From CBDEGU01 sp965238045 (lineage in GTDB: Bacteria; Acidobacteriota; Terriglobia; Bryobacterales; UBA6623), in the NCBI GenBank assembly GCA_965238045.1, contig CBDEGU010000012.1:310001-374000 (forward strand): a stretch of DNA of 64,000 nucleotides. The letters run 5' to 3'. The notes under the pieces were generated by a model. The model ran no database searches. It was not told the DNA's origin and worked only from the letters and a program-made list of their open reading frames with translations. Numbering within the stretch: the stretch's first letter is position 1; each line of letters opens with the position of its first letter. Made by a program: the position numbers and the translations under genes. Below are positions 1 through 10,614 of this stretch, one piece after another.

Positions 1-703
1 AGGAAAGGGCGCGCCAGCGCTCCTGGCCGGTGATCTTGTCAAAAGCCACGACCTTGGCATCGGGCTCGCCTCCGACCAGGGCGATGAGCAGGTTGCCGTC
101 GACCAGGGGCGCGCCGGCGATGCCCCAGGTGGGGATTTCGGCGTGGTAGTCGGCGACGTAGTCCTTGCGCCAGAGGAGCTTGCCGGTGGCGGCGCCGACA
201 CAGGAGAGCGTACCGGCGGCGCCGAGCACATAGACGCGGTCGCCGTCGACGGTGGGCGCGGCGCGGGGGCCATTGTCGTAGGACATGCCGCTGTAGTCGG
301 CCGGCCATTCGAGCGTCCAGAGAAGTTTGCCCGTGGTTTCGTCGAAGGCGAGCGCGCGCTCGGTTCCGCGGCGGCCATGGCGGTTGACGATGTCGGTGAC
401 GAAGATCCGTCCGCCGGCGACCGAGGGGGAGGAATAGCCGGCGCCGACCGGGGAGCGCCAGGAGAGTTTGAGGCCCGCGGCGGGGAAGCGCTCGAGGATG
501 CCGGTTTCGGTCCACTCGCCACGGCGACCCTTGCCGCGCCATTCGGGCCAGTCCTCGGCGTGGAGGCTCGTCAGGGCGAAGAGCGCCAGGGAAAGAGTTC
601 CCAAGAGGGCGACGATGGTATGGGGATGGACTCGGGGTGGCGTATGGACTTGGTGGGACAAGGGGAGCGGCCTCCTGGCCGGCGACTGGCGCGACCGTAG
701 CAT
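1..703 (-). CDS. PQQ-like beta-propeller secreted protein (partial)
   Basis: The reverse strand is open from an ATG at 703 to the window edge, so the C-terminus is missing. After an Arg-rich start comes a hydrophobic segment (TIVALLGTLSLALFALTSLHA) ending near residue 45, consistent with a signal peptide. The mature part carries repeated beta-propeller blade motifs: DETTGKLLWTLEW, GAATGKLLWRKDYVADYH and DKITGQERW. This GxLLW pattern is typical of BamB/PQQ-dehydrogenase-like repeats. A quinoprotein enzyme and a non-catalytic BamB-like propeller cannot be told apart from this fragment. No Shine-Dalgarno is evident before the ATG; an in-frame TTG at 661 is an alternative start. Reading frame is well supported, exact function is not. 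Confidence 0.75.
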   Translation of the reverse strand, partial: MLRSRQSPARRPLPLSHQVHTPPRVHPHTIVALLGTLSLALFALTSLHAEDWPEWRGKGRRGEWTETGILERFPAAGLKLSWRSPVGAGYSSPSVAGGRIFVTDIVNRHGRRGTERALAFDETTGKLLWTLEWPADYSGMSYDNGPRAAPTVDGDRVYVLGAAGTLSCVGAATGKLLWRKDYVADYHAEIPTWGIAGAPLVDGNLLIALVGGEPDAKVVAFDKITGQERWRALS

Positions 704-790
704 GATGACATTATCTCATTGGCGTGGCGAGGGGGAGAAGGGGGCGGGTACTCGGGGCAAGAGCAGCCGCCGGTGGCCGGAAGGCGGGGA

Positions 791-825
791 CAAAAAAAAA
801 GAGGCCGGGGGGAACCCGGCCTCTT
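791..825 (-). terminator. Rho-independent terminator of groES-groEL
   Basis: On the reverse strand a near-perfect GC-rich hairpin (AAGAGGCCGGG paired with CCCGGCCTCTT, short loop) is followed by nine T residues. It lies about 50 bp after the groEL stop codon, the expected place for the intrinsic terminator of the chaperonin transcript. Confidence 0.9.
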
Positions 826-871
826 GGATGAGTGTTTCGAGCCGCAATGAATACGGGCGGCTTGTGAGGTT

Positions 872-2497
<1,626 letters not shown>

Positions 2498-2514
2498 AAT
2501 TGTCTTGTCCTCCC

Positions 2515-2829
2515 TTATGCAGCTTTCTCAGCTTTGCCCGCGCCTTCAATGACGGCCAGGACTTCGTCTTCACGAAAGATGATGTACTCGGTGTCGTCTA
2601 AGTTGACTTCCGAGCCTGAATACTTACCAAACAGGATGTGGTCGCCCGGTTTGACGTCGGGCGGGATGATGGTGCCGTCGTCGAGCCGTTTGCCGGGCCC
2701 CACGGCGATGACTTTGCCTTCGGCGGGTTTTTCTTTCGCGGAATCGGGAATGATGATGCCGCCCTTTTTCTGTTCGCCAATTTCAATCCTCTCGACAAGG
2801 ATTCGGTCATGTAGTGGTCGCAGTTGCAT
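2515..2829 (-). CDS. groES: Co-chaperonin GroES (Hsp10)
   Basis: The 104-residue lid protein of the chaperonin cage. The reading frame is open further upstream to 3042, but the GroES homology begins at MQLRPLHDRILVER, and the sequence GGAGG sits 8 nt before that ATG at 2829, which fixes the start. The mobile-loop region (EIGEQKKGGIIIPDSAKEKP), the VIAVGPGK strand and the YIIFREDEVLAVIE end are all recognisable. The C-terminal tail (GAGKAEKAA) is slightly longer than in E. coli. It is transcribed first in the groES-groEL operon. Confidence 0.97.
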   Translation of the reverse strand: MQLRPLHDRILVERIEIGEQKKGGIIIPDSAKEKPAEGKVIAVGPGKRLDDGTIIPPDVKPGDHILFGKYSGSEVNLDDTEYIIFREDEVLAVIEGAGKAEKAA

Positions 2830-3407
2830 TCGTGTATCCTCCAAAATCAAAATGTCGCGGCCGGCAGCCGCGCGCTGTTCGCGGACGCCGGAAACTTTCC
2901 AAGCGATGGCACAAGCTTCTTCGTCCGCCAGCGAGGCGGTCGTGGCGGAAAAGCCCACCTGCCGGGCTCCTTCGTCTTCCTCCGCCCCCAGGGGGGCACC
3001 CGGGGCTATCGTGCGCGAGTCGATGGCTCCCGCCCGAACCAATGCTTCTAGTCAAACGAAGAGCCGCCGCAGTGGACTCCGCGCTAGAGATCTCAGTCGA
3101 TGGCAGGCCGAGTTCAGACTCGAACGAGCCCTACAGGATTACATAAGCCAGAAAAACGGTCTCCGCTAATTTTCGCCCTTCGAGCGCTCAGACTCTGCGA
3201 AACAGCGCGCAGCCGAACCGCACTCGTTCTATTGTAGCGCGTTCTCCTAGCTAAATGCGAGCCGGGTGGGCAGGCAGGGGCCAAACGAGGCGTTCGAGGT
3301 AGGAGAAAGTCCCCGGGGCGGGGAACTAGCGGGGCGACAAGCCTTGGAGACAGCGACGAAACTATGCCGCGGTAGAGTAGGCTACAGAGCGAGGTCTTGG
3401 AAAATCG
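2830..3407. other. Intergenic region between groES and sulfatase
   Basis: A 578-bp gap between two divergently transcribed genes, so it must hold both promoters. It was searched by eye for a CIRCE repeat, tRNA and other RNA genes; none was recognised. The open frame that runs into groES from 3042 has no family features and is probably chance in this GC-rich DNA. Confidence 0.5.
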
Positions 3408-4892
3408 ATGGCGACCACCCCGTCTGTTCAAACCGCGAAACGCGCGCGCAAGCCGAATCTGCTGTTCCTGATGGCGGACGATCACGCCGGGCATGTGCTG
3501 GGGGCCGATGGAAACCGGCGGGCCCGGACGCCGAACCTCGACCGGCTGGCATCGCAGGGCATCCGTTTCGCGAACAACTTCTGCAACTCGCCAGTCTGCA
3601 CGCCTTCGCGGCAGTCGGTGCTCACCGGGCGGATGCCGCACGCGGCCGGCGTGACGGTGCTTCGTACGGCGCTTTCGCCCGAGCTGCCGACTCTGGCCAA
3701 GCAGCTTCGCGCGGCCGGCTATCGCACGGGCGTGATCGGGAAGATGCACTGGAACCGGACGCCCGAGCCCGGCTTGCACGGCTTCGACTGGGCCATGGCC
3801 GACCGCGCCGCCTACGACGCGCATCGGGCCGCGGTTAAGAATCCGAGAGCGGCGCCCTCGGCCGTCCCAACCAAGCCGCGCTGGAGACCGTTTCGCGATC
3901 CAGCGCGGATCTGGCTCAACGCCGAAAAGCTTCCCGACAGCGGTTACGAGAAGGACCTTCGCGGAACCTATATTGCTTCCCAGGGCATTGAATTTCTTAA
4001 CGACCATAAGCGTCATCCTTTCGCGCTGTGGGTGAGCTTCAACGAACCGCATTCGCCCTTCGCGTTTCCGGTGGAGGATCGTGACCGATTCGAGCCGGCG
4101 GACTTCCCCGTGCCCGAGATCGGGCGCGACGATCACGATCTCATCCCGCTCATTTTTCGCGATCTAAGCGACGAAGACAAACGCGGCATCGCCGCCGCCT
4201 ACTACACCTCGGTCGAGTATATGGATCGCAATGTGGGGCGTGTGCTGGCGGCGCTCGGACGGCTTGGTCTTGAGGAGGATACTCTGGTCGTCTACACCGC
4301 CGACCATGGGTATAATCTCGGTCACCATGGGCGCTTTGAGAAACATTGCCTCTGTGACGAACCGATGCGAACGCCGCTGATCCTGCGATATTCAGGACGT
4401 TACAGAGGGGGCAGGGTCATCGAGAACATGACCGAATCGGTGGACATTCCCGGAACGATTCTCGATGTGCTCGGCGTCGAGGGGCTGCCGGTGGACCACG
4501 GGCGCCGACTCACGCCGCTGCTGGACGGCTCGGCGGGCGGTGGCCGTGATGTTGTCTTTTCGGAGTATCTGGAGAACGAAGAGGCGGCGGTTCGCACGCG
4601 GGAGTGGAAGTTTATCTTTTGCTCGGGCAAGCGGGCTCGTCAGGACGGCTACGACACGCATGAGCCCAGACCGGGCCGCTACTTGTGTCTATATCATCTG
4701 GGCGACGACCCTCGGGAGCTGAACAATTTGGCGGCCGATGGCCGTCACGCGGCGGTAGTCGAGACGATGCAGAGGTATATGTTGGCGAGGTTTCTGACGA
4801 CGCATCCGGAAGCGCCCCGGCTGCCGGCTGAGCGGAGCGTAGAAGAGAAAATTGAATGGTTCTTGCGGCCTCGCGACGCGGCGGAGCGGTAG
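3408..4892 (+). CDS. Type I sulfatase (formylglycine-dependent)
   Basis: A 494-residue member of the alkaline phosphatase/sulfatase superfamily that would hydrolyse a sulfate ester. The metal-binding N-terminal motif PNLLFLMADDHAGH lies at residues 16-29, with Asp24-Asp25 as ligands. The formylglycine signature is CTPSRQSVLTGR, with Cys64 as the residue to be converted to formylglycine. The motif YTADHGYNLGHHGRFEKHC matches the second metal site (Asp-His plus a downstream Lys-His). No signal peptide is visible at the N-terminus, which is unusual since many carbohydrate sulfatases are exported. Substrate (choline, sugar or aryl sulfate) cannot be told. It stands alone upstream of the SIS gene with a 250-bp gap. 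Confidence 0.93.
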   Translation: MATTPSVQTAKRARKPNLLFLMADDHAGHVLGADGNRRARTPNLDRLASQGIRFANNFCNSPVCTPSRQSVLTGRMPHAAGVTVLRTALSPELPTLAKQLRAAGYRTGVIGKMHWNRTPEPGLHGFDWAMADRAAYDAHRAAVKNPRAAPSAVPTKPRWRPFRDPARIWLNAEKLPDSGYEKDLRGTYIASQGIEFLNDHKRHPFALWVSFNEPHSPFAFPVEDRDRFEPADFPVPEIGRDDHDLIPLIFRDLSDEDKRGIAAAYYTSVEYMDRNVGRVLAALGRLGLEEDTLVVYTADHGYNLGHHGRFEKHCLCDEPMRTPLILRYSGRYRGGRVIENMTESVDIPGTILDVLGVEGLPVDHGRRLTPLLDGSAGGGRDVVFSEYLENEEAAVRTREWKFIFCSGKRARQDGYDTHEPRPGRYLCLYHLGDDPRELNNLAADGRHAAVVETMQRYMLARFLTTHPEAPRLPAERSVEEKIEWFLRPRDAAER

Positions 4893-5141
4893 TCAGGATT
4901 TCTCGCGGGGAACGATCTCGGTTACCGTGGCCGGGAGTGCTCGCCTCATGACCTCGTGAGAGATGTTGCTCAGTCGGGCGCTGGCTGAACAAAGCGCGGG
5001 ACCCGGGCCGCGGGTTGGCCACTGCTAGATGATGTTCCCAAAGGGCGGCCAGCGCCGTAGCGCAATCCTGGCGAATCGCGCATCCGAAAGATGCATCCGA
5101 AAGAGGGTCGTGTTTCTCGAATCTGACATGATGAATTCTGC

Positions 5142-6203
5142 ATGTCGTTGATGATTGAAGAAATCGAACAGCAACCGGCGGTGCTGGAGAAGACCTTCCA
5201 GAAAGAGATTCGGGCGATCGAAGACTTCCGCCGAAGAATCCAGAAGGTAGAAATTTCTCTCGTCGTGCTGGTTGCCCGTGGAACGTCCGACAACGCGGCA
5301 TTGTTTGGGCGCTACCTCATTGAGATGGTGCTTGGCCTGCCCGTCTCGCTGGCCGCGCCATCGGTGACGACGCTCTACGGCACAAAGCCATGCTGGAAGA
5401 ACGCGCTTGTGGTTGGGCTTTCGCAGTCTGGGGAATCCACCGACACGAACTTGATTCTCGAGTCCGCCAAGGAGCAGGGCGCGCTGACGATCGGTATCAC
5501 TAACGAATCGGAAAGCTCGACGGCCCGCATCGCGGACGAGGTATTTCTAGTGCACGCCGGACGAGAACGGAGCGTCGCGGCGACGAAGACCTATACCGGT
5601 CAAATGCTGATGCTGTATCTGCTCTGCTATGCGCTGGGCGCCCGGTTCGATCCGCGCGACTTGCAGAAGCTGCCCGAGATCACCGAGCAAACCTTGCAAC
5701 TGAAGCGAGCGATCGCGGAGTTATCGGAACGACACCGCGACATGAGCAGCGCGGTGGTGGTGGGCCGGGGACTGAACTACGCGAACGCGTTCGAGTTCTC
5801 GCTGAAAATGATGGAAACCTGCTATGTGGTTGCCGAGCGCTTTTCCGGAGCGGACTTCTATCACGGTCCGATCGCTCTGATCGAGAGAGCCTTCCCTGCT
5901 TTTGTTTTCGCGCCACCGGGACCGACCCTGCCCGGAAGCATCGAAATGCTCAAGAAGCTGCGGGAGCTTCAGGCCGAAACCATCGTGATCGGCCCCGCTG
6001 CCCGGAAAGACGTTCTGTCGATGGCCACACGCTCGATCGGGGTTCCCGGAAAGCTCCCGTCCATGGCCGGCTGCCCGGAGGACATGCTCACGCCGATCCC
6101 CTACATCATTCCGGCGCAATTATTTTCCGCTTGTCTGGCGGAGCAGAAGGGGCTCGATCCGGATCGTCCGCGGACGCTGACGAAAATCACGAAAACGATC
6201 TAA
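5142..6203 (+). CDS. SIS-domain sugar isomerase/deaminase (GlmS C-terminal-like)
   Basis: A 353-residue protein made of two sugar isomerase (SIS) domains, like the isomerase half of GlmS or the AgaS/FrlB family, but without a glutamine amidotransferase domain. Domain 1 has the phosphosugar-binding motifs RGTSDNA (residues 46-52) and SQSGESTD (94-101), followed by ITNESESSTARIADE and AATKTYTGQ. Domain 2 contains VVGRGLNYANAFEFSLKMMET and GADFYHGPIALIE, both close to GlmS. It probably interconverts aminosugar phosphates or deaminates them in the cytosol. The family name is secure and the substrate is not. ATG 5142 was chosen because the coding homology starts directly after it. Confidence 0.9.
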   Translation: MSLMIEEIEQQPAVLEKTFQKEIRAIEDFRRRIQKVEISLVVLVARGTSDNAALFGRYLIEMVLGLPVSLAAPSVTTLYGTKPCWKNALVVGLSQSGESTDTNLILESAKEQGALTIGITNESESSTARIADEVFLVHAGRERSVAATKTYTGQMLMLYLLCYALGARFDPRDLQKLPEITEQTLQLKRAIAELSERHRDMSSAVVVGRGLNYANAFEFSLKMMETCYVVAERFSGADFYHGPIALIERAFPAFVFAPPGPTLPGSIEMLKKLRELQAETIVIGPAARKDVLSMATRSIGVPGKLPSMAGCPEDMLTPIPYIIPAQLFSACLAEQKGLDPDRPRTLTKITKTI

Positions 6204-6303
6204 CCCGAGACGCGGACGTCTCGACGCCCGGGGGGGGGCGGAAAGGGAGAGACTAGCGCGTTTTCAAAGATGACATAGGCCCTATCCCAAGATGTCGCGA
6301 CAG

Positions 6304-6443
6304 AGCCGCGGCTGGAAATCCGCGGTCAGGAACTTGAAACAGCCGCAACGGTCGGCGTTTACGCGACATGTTATGCCGCGGGAAAAGAAGGCCGAATACG
6401 GGAGGTTCCGCGCCGGTTCGACCGCGGATTTCCAGCCGCGGCT
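6304..6443. repeat. 140-bp element with 24-bp perfect inverted ends
   Basis: The arms 6304-6327 and 6420-6443 are perfect reverse complements of each other over 24 bp, each containing CCGCGG, GGAAAT (or its complement) and CCGCGG blocks. The 92 bp between them encode nothing recognisable. The layout resembles a MITE or a large palindromic intergenic element. The group II intron begins two bases after the right arm, so the element (or its hairpin) may have been the intron target. Confidence 0.8.
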
Positions 6444-6988
6444 AGTGTGCCCAGCATGGGCTGAATCTTGTTGGCTGGAAAGAGCCAACCGGGACCGATG
6501 GAGGTAACCGTAGGGAACCGCAAGGCGTAGCCGCGAGGTGAAGCTGAAGGAAGCGGGAAACAAACCTTGGACCGCAGGAACACGAATTGGCAGTGAGGCC
6601 TCGTACGGGCGGTAAGCGTGCTAGCCAACGTCAAGCCCGAAGTCCATCCGAAGACGTACGGGGTAGAGCCAGGCGGTTTGAAGGGAAAGATTCAGCGCCT
6701 TACCTGGGGAGATCTCCCTGGTGAGAACCGGGGAGAAGTCAGCAGAGGCCGTAGTAGCGACCAAGGGCGGGTAATGCCGCCCGAGCGAAGGGCCGAAGAA
6801 CCAAGGATCAAAGCGAGACGAGCAACTCGAACCGAGCTGAAGAGAACGTCCGGAGTCTCGGGCCGCAAGGCCCTTCCCCGCTGGGGGAACGAGAAAGGAG
6901 AGCAGGGGCAGGCAGGAACGGTGGAACTGGGATGGGCCTCCCCCGGCGGCGGCAAGGCGGAGTTTGGCGAAACTCGCCGGAGAAAGCA

Positions 6989-8297
6989 ATGCACGAAGAT
7001 CTGATGGAACAGGTGGTCAGCGAGGAGAGCCTTGAACGTGATCTGGGAACGGGCGCTGCAAGCGGTAAAACGCAACCGGGGCGCGGCGGGGACCGGCAAG
7101 ATGACCACGGAGAAACTCGAACCTCACTTTCGCCGTCACGGCGCGGAGATTCGGGCGAAGCTCGCGTCCGGACGCTGGACGCCGAGCCCCCCGTCAAGCG
7201 GACAGAGCCAAGCGGGTAGAGATACCCAAGCCGGGCGGGGGGAAGCGGCAGCTCGGGATACCGACGGTGATGGACCGGCTGGTGCAGCAAGCGTTGCTGC
7301 AAGTATTACAGTCGATCTTTGAGCCGCGATTTAGCGAGCCGGGCTGGGGGTTCCGGCCGGGACGGAGCGCGCACGACGCAGTACGATCGGCGCAGTGCCG
7401 TCAACATGGGGATATGTCCGCGAGGGCAAGGACTGGGTGGTGGATATTGACATCGCCAAGTTCTTCGACCACGTCAATCACGATATTCTGATGAGGCGGG
7501 TGGCGGAAGTCATCGGCGACAAAAGAGTGCTGCGATTGATCGGGCGATATCCGCGGGCCGGGGTGCTGTCGGGCGGGGTGGTGGAACGCAGTGCGGAGGG
7601 CACGCCGCAAGGCGGGCCCCTCTCACCGCTGCTGGCGAACATTTACCTTGATGCGCCGGACCGGGAGCTGGAGAGCCGAGTACCGCGGTTCCGCCGATAC
7701 GCGGACGACTGCAACATTTATGTGGGCAGCGAAGCGTGTGCTGAAGGGGATCAGGGTCTGGATCGAGAAGCATCTGCGACTGAAGGTGAACGAGGCCAAG
7801 AGCGGGGCGGGGAGGTCGTGGGAGCGGAAGTTTCTGGGGTTTCGTCTGAGCCGCCAAGGGCAGGTGGAAGTGGCGCCGGAAAGTATCGCACGATTCCAAC
7901 GGAAGGTGCGGGAGATCTGGCGCGAAGGCCGATCGGTCACGAGTCGGCAGTTACGCGACCAGTGGCGGCGGCAGATTCGCGGCTGGTGGGGTTATTACCG
8001 GCTGGCCGAGCGGCGGCGCGGGATCTTCGGGCTGGAAGGATGGATACGACGGCACATACGGAAGTGCTCCTGGCTGCGCCGGCGCAGTGCCACGGGATGG
8101 GGCAACGGGACAGGGCCACGGGACGCCGGCGGGCATTACGCCGGCTGGGCATTGGGGAACGGCTGTTGAAAGGTGTTTCGGCGAGCCGCGGCGCATGGCG
8201 CATTGCGGCGAACCGGCTAATGCAGACAGCGTTATCGAATGCGACGTTGCGGCGGTACGGGTTTGTGATGCCATCGGATCTTGCGGCGTGGGATTAA
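6989..8297 (+). pseudogene. ltrA: Group II intron reverse transcriptase/maturase, frameshifted
   Basis: Family features are spread over three frames in the correct order, so at least five frameshifts are needed to read the gene: MHEDLMEQVVSEESLER (from 6989), then ERALQAVKRNRGAAG, then RVEIPKPGGGKRQLGIPT with FSEPGWGFRPGRSAHDAV, then WVVDIDIAKFFDHVNHD with TPQGGPLSPLLANIYLD and the catalytic RRYADDCNIYV, then KHLRLKVNEAKSG with the maturase part (WERKFLGFRLS, IRGWWGYY), and a last shift before AWRIAANRLMQTALSN. Reverse-transcriptase motifs 0-7 and the maturase X domain are therefore recognisable, and the YADD active site is preserved. As written no functional protein can be made. It lies inside the intron. 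Confidence 0.9.
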
Positions 8298-8311
8298 GGC
8301 CGCTGGGTTCA

Positions 8312-8345
8312 ACCGCCGGATACGGAAAACCGTATGTCCGGTGGT
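8312..8345 (+). ncRNA. Group II intron domain V
   Basis: A 34-nt hairpin: ACCGCCGGA pairs with TCCGGTGGT (one G-U wobble), then a two-base TG bulge on the 3' side, then TACGG/CCGTA closed by an AAAA loop. This is the standard length and shape of the catalytic domain V, with the two-nucleotide bulge in the right place. It is the strongest evidence that the surrounding element is a group II intron. Confidence 0.85.
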
Positions 8346-8508
8346 GTGGGAGGGTGACGGGGCCTGGCATCCCCGTCACTCGACCCGATGGTTGTGGGCT
8401 TAGATGATTCTCAATGATGACGCAGCCCCTGATGCATTCGCGGTAGCCAAAGCGTTGAGGCTAAGCAGCCCCGATGAGTTGTCTATTTCATCCCTGAAAA
8501 TGCTCTAG

Positions 8509-10090
8509 GAGCCTGTCCGAGTATTGGTCATTTTCTTCTTTGAGAAAAAACACAAGTGGGCGATAATGGTTTATGGGAAAAACTTACCGCCCCTACCTTC
8601 CCGAGCAAGAACTGCTGCTGCCTCCTAGTTTGCGCGATTGGCTGCCGGAAAGCCACCTCGTCTACTTCGTCAGCGACGTGGTCGATCAACTGGATTTGTC
8701 GGCGATCGAGAAGGTCTATGAAAAGGAGTGGCGCGGCCAGCCGCCTTACCATCCGCGGCTGATGGTGAAGCTGCTGCTCTACGGCTACTGCCTGGGGGTG
8801 CGTTCCTCGCGCAAGATCGCCGAGCGTCTGGTCGAGGACGTGCCTTTTCGGGTGTTGGCGGCCGGCAATCAGCCCGACTTCCGCACGATTTCCGACTTTC
8901 GCAAGATCCACCTGGAAGCGCTGCACCAGCTGTTCGAGCAGGTGTTGCGGCTGGCGCTGGAAGCCGGGGCGATGAAGCTGGGTCGGGTGGCGCTGGACGG
9001 CACGAAGATGAAAGCCAACGCCTCCAAGCACAAGGCCATGAGTTGGGGGCGGATGAAGCAAACCGAGCAGCAGATTGCCGCCGAGGTCCAACAGATGCTG
9101 ACCGAAGCGGAGAGGGCCGATGCCGCCGAGGACGCCCGCTACGGGCCTGAGCAGACGGGCCAGGAGCTGCCCGAGGAGTTGCAGCGCCGCCAGACGCGGC
9201 TGGAAAAGATTCGGCAAGCCCAGAGAGCCCTAAAACAAAGGGCGCGCGACAAAGCGGCCGCCCAAGACCACTCAGCCGACGACGTCCGCAAAGCGAAGCC
9301 GCGCGACAAGGATCAGTACAACTTCAGCGATCCGGAATCGCGCATCATGAAAGGCGGCGACGGGTTCTTGCAGGCCTACAACGCGCAGGCGGCGGTGGAG
9401 GGGGTCTGTCAGTTGATCGTGGGGCAGACGGTGACGCAGGCGGCGAACGACAAACAACAACTGCAGCCGCTGCTCGAAGCGGTCGAGCAGCAGGCGGGGC
9501 AGCGGCCACAACAAGTGTTGGCCGACAGCGGCTATTGTTCGGAGCAGAATCTGCAATCTTTGGAATCGGCCGCCGCGCCGGAGAACAAGATTGAGGCTTA
9601 CATCGCCACGAAGAAAGACAAGCACGGGGAGCGACCACCGCCAGCGAAGCGCGGACCCTTGCGGCGGGGAGCAACGCGGCTGGAGCGGATGAAACGCAAA
9701 TTGCAGACGCGGGCTGGAGCGAAGGTTTACGCCCAACGCAAGGGGATCGTCGAGCCGGTGTTTGGTCAGATCAATCAGATCAAACAGGGGCGCGGGATGC
9801 GAGGGTTTCTCTTGCGCGGGTTGGAGAAGGTGCGCGGCGAATGGGCGTTGATTTGCCTGACGCACAACATATTGAAGATGCACACCCTCTGCCATGGATA
9901 GCAAGAAGGAAATGCGGTTCGAAGAGTTCGCGGAGGCTTCTGCGGGGCGCGAGAAACTGCTGCCAGGCGGTGTTTGTCCATCCCGCCCGACTTCGACCGC
10001 CCGAGCCCTGCCTTTGCCGAACGAGTAAATCTCCCGCCGGAAATTCAACCCAGCACCAAAACCGTGCCAAGCTGATACTCGGACGGACTC
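8509..10090 (+). mobile_element. IS1182-family insertion sequence
   Basis: A complete IS of 1582 bp. The left end GAGCCTGTCCGAGTATT and the right end (reverse complement GAGTCCGTCCGAGTATC) match at 14 of 17 positions as terminal inverted repeats. Both ends are bordered by CTAG (8505-8508 and 10091-10094), which fits a 4-bp palindromic target duplication. One intact transposase gene fills the element, so it may be active. It sits 115 bp downstream of the group II intron. Confidence 0.85.
8573..9901 (+). CDS. IS1182-family transposase
   Basis: A 442-residue DDE transposase, intact. The N-terminal DUF772-type region (YRPYLPEQELLLPPSLRDWL, HPRLMVKLLLYGY, SSRKIAE) and FRTISDFR are typical of the IS1182/IS5 superfamily. 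The first catalytic Asp lies in VALDGTKMKANAS, a second in VLADSGYCSEQN, and the acidic residue of the C-terminal part in KGIVEPVFGQIN. A Lys/Gln-rich coiled region of about residues 150-240 separates the first two, as usual for this family. It would cut and paste its own IS. Start ATG 8573 lies 64 bp inside the left end. Confidence 0.93.
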   Translation: MGKTYRPYLPEQELLLPPSLRDWLPESHLVYFVSDVVDQLDLSAIEKVYEKEWRGQPPYHPRLMVKLLLYGYCLGVRSSRKIAERLVEDVPFRVLAAGNQPDFRTISDFRKIHLEALHQLFEQVLRLALEAGAMKLGRVALDGTKMKANASKHKAMSWGRMKQTEQQIAAEVQQMLTEAERADAAEDARYGPEQTGQELPEELQRRQTRLEKIRQAQRALKQRARDKAAAQDHSADDVRKAKPRDKDQYNFSDPESRIMKGGDGFLQAYNAQAAVEGVCQLIVGQTVTQAANDKQQLQPLLEAVEQQAGQRPQQVLADSGYCSEQNLQSLESAAAPENKIEAYIATKKDKHGERPPPAKRGPLRRGATRLERMKRKLQTRAGAKVYAQRKGIVEPVFGQINQIKQGRGMRGFLLRGLEKVRGEWALICLTHNILKMHTLCHG

Positions 10091-10163
10091 CTAGCGCGGG
10101 GCGATGGGGGCCGACGGCCCCGGTTTTGGCGTGTCACTCGGAAGCACAACCATCCGCCAGTCG

Positions 10164-10310
10164 CTATACCCTGCCCTTAAGCAAACCCCAGCCCGTGATA
10201 AAGAGGCCGGACATCATGATGCCGACGCTCACGTTTCGCGGCAGCGAGTCGCCATAGTAGAAGTTCATGAACAGCCACCCGAGCGTGATGAAAACTCCTA
10301 GCAGGAACAT
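10164..10310 (-). CDS. 48-residue small membrane protein
   Basis: A short reading frame with a convincing ribosome site: GGAGG lies 4 nt before the ATG at 10310. The product begins MFLLGVFITLGWLFMNFYYG, a hydrophobic stretch, followed by a short loop (DSLPRNVSVG) and a second hydrophobic stretch (IMMSGLFITGWGLLKG), so it should span the membrane twice. No family is recognised. It sits 70 bp beyond the IS1182 right end, and its neighbours give no functional hint. The call rests on the ribosome site and the clean two-helix pattern. Confidence 0.6.
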   Translation of the reverse strand: MFLLGVFITLGWLFMNFYYGDSLPRNVSVGIMMSGLFITGWGLLKGRV

Positions 10311-10393
10311 TCGACCTCCAACCTTTCGCCCGCGCTAATCAGTCTAATGCGAATCGGCGTTTCGCGAACCTCTGAATTTACCTCACGCCGCCC

Positions 10394-10421
10394 GGTACCA
10401 GCTTCCTATTGTACTGGTACC
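10394..10421. repeat. Short inverted repeat (8-bp arms)
   Basis: GGTACCAG and CTGGTACC form a perfect 8-bp stem with a 12-nt AT-rich loop, in the roughly 300-bp gap (10311-10614) between the 48-residue protein and coxG. It could be an operator or a weak terminator of the cox operon; no T-run follows. Nothing else was recognised in this gap. Confidence 0.4.
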
Positions 10422-10614
10422 CTCTGTAAGGTGTTTCCCCATTCAAGTCCTTAGCCAAATGAAAGGCCCTTTTAGAATATAACGTCGCCAGTCGACTCGC
10501 CAACAATAAACTTGGCGGCAGCACTGTTCCAGATATCGACCATAGGACGACGATCTTCCAGATGCGCGCGTCATTGGGGCCGTGATTTCGGCGCGATTGC
10601 GATCCACACGCCCG

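Larger units (their letters stand above)
6445..8389 (+). mobile_element. Group II intron
   Basis: A retroelement of about 1.9 kb. The 5' end starts with GTGTGCCCAGCATGGG, matching the GUGYG 5' consensus of bacterial group II introns. It is followed by about 540 bp of non-coding structured sequence (domain I region), then the intron-encoded reverse transcriptase reading frame in domain IV. Domain V is clear at 8312-8345 and is followed by a domain VI hairpin (GTGACGGGG / CCCCGTCAC at 8354-8379). The 3' end is placed at GACCCGAT, giving the expected terminal AY. The RNA parts look complete, but the protein frame is broken, so the intron could move only with help in trans. Confidence 0.88.

Noticed and set aside
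3040..3240. tRNA- or tmRNA-like sequence (GTTCAGACTCGAACG)
   Set aside because: No cloverleaf stems or CCA end could be built on either strand.
2830..3250. CIRCE/HrcA operator upstream of groES
   Set aside because: No TTAGCACTC or GAGTGCTAA half-site was found.
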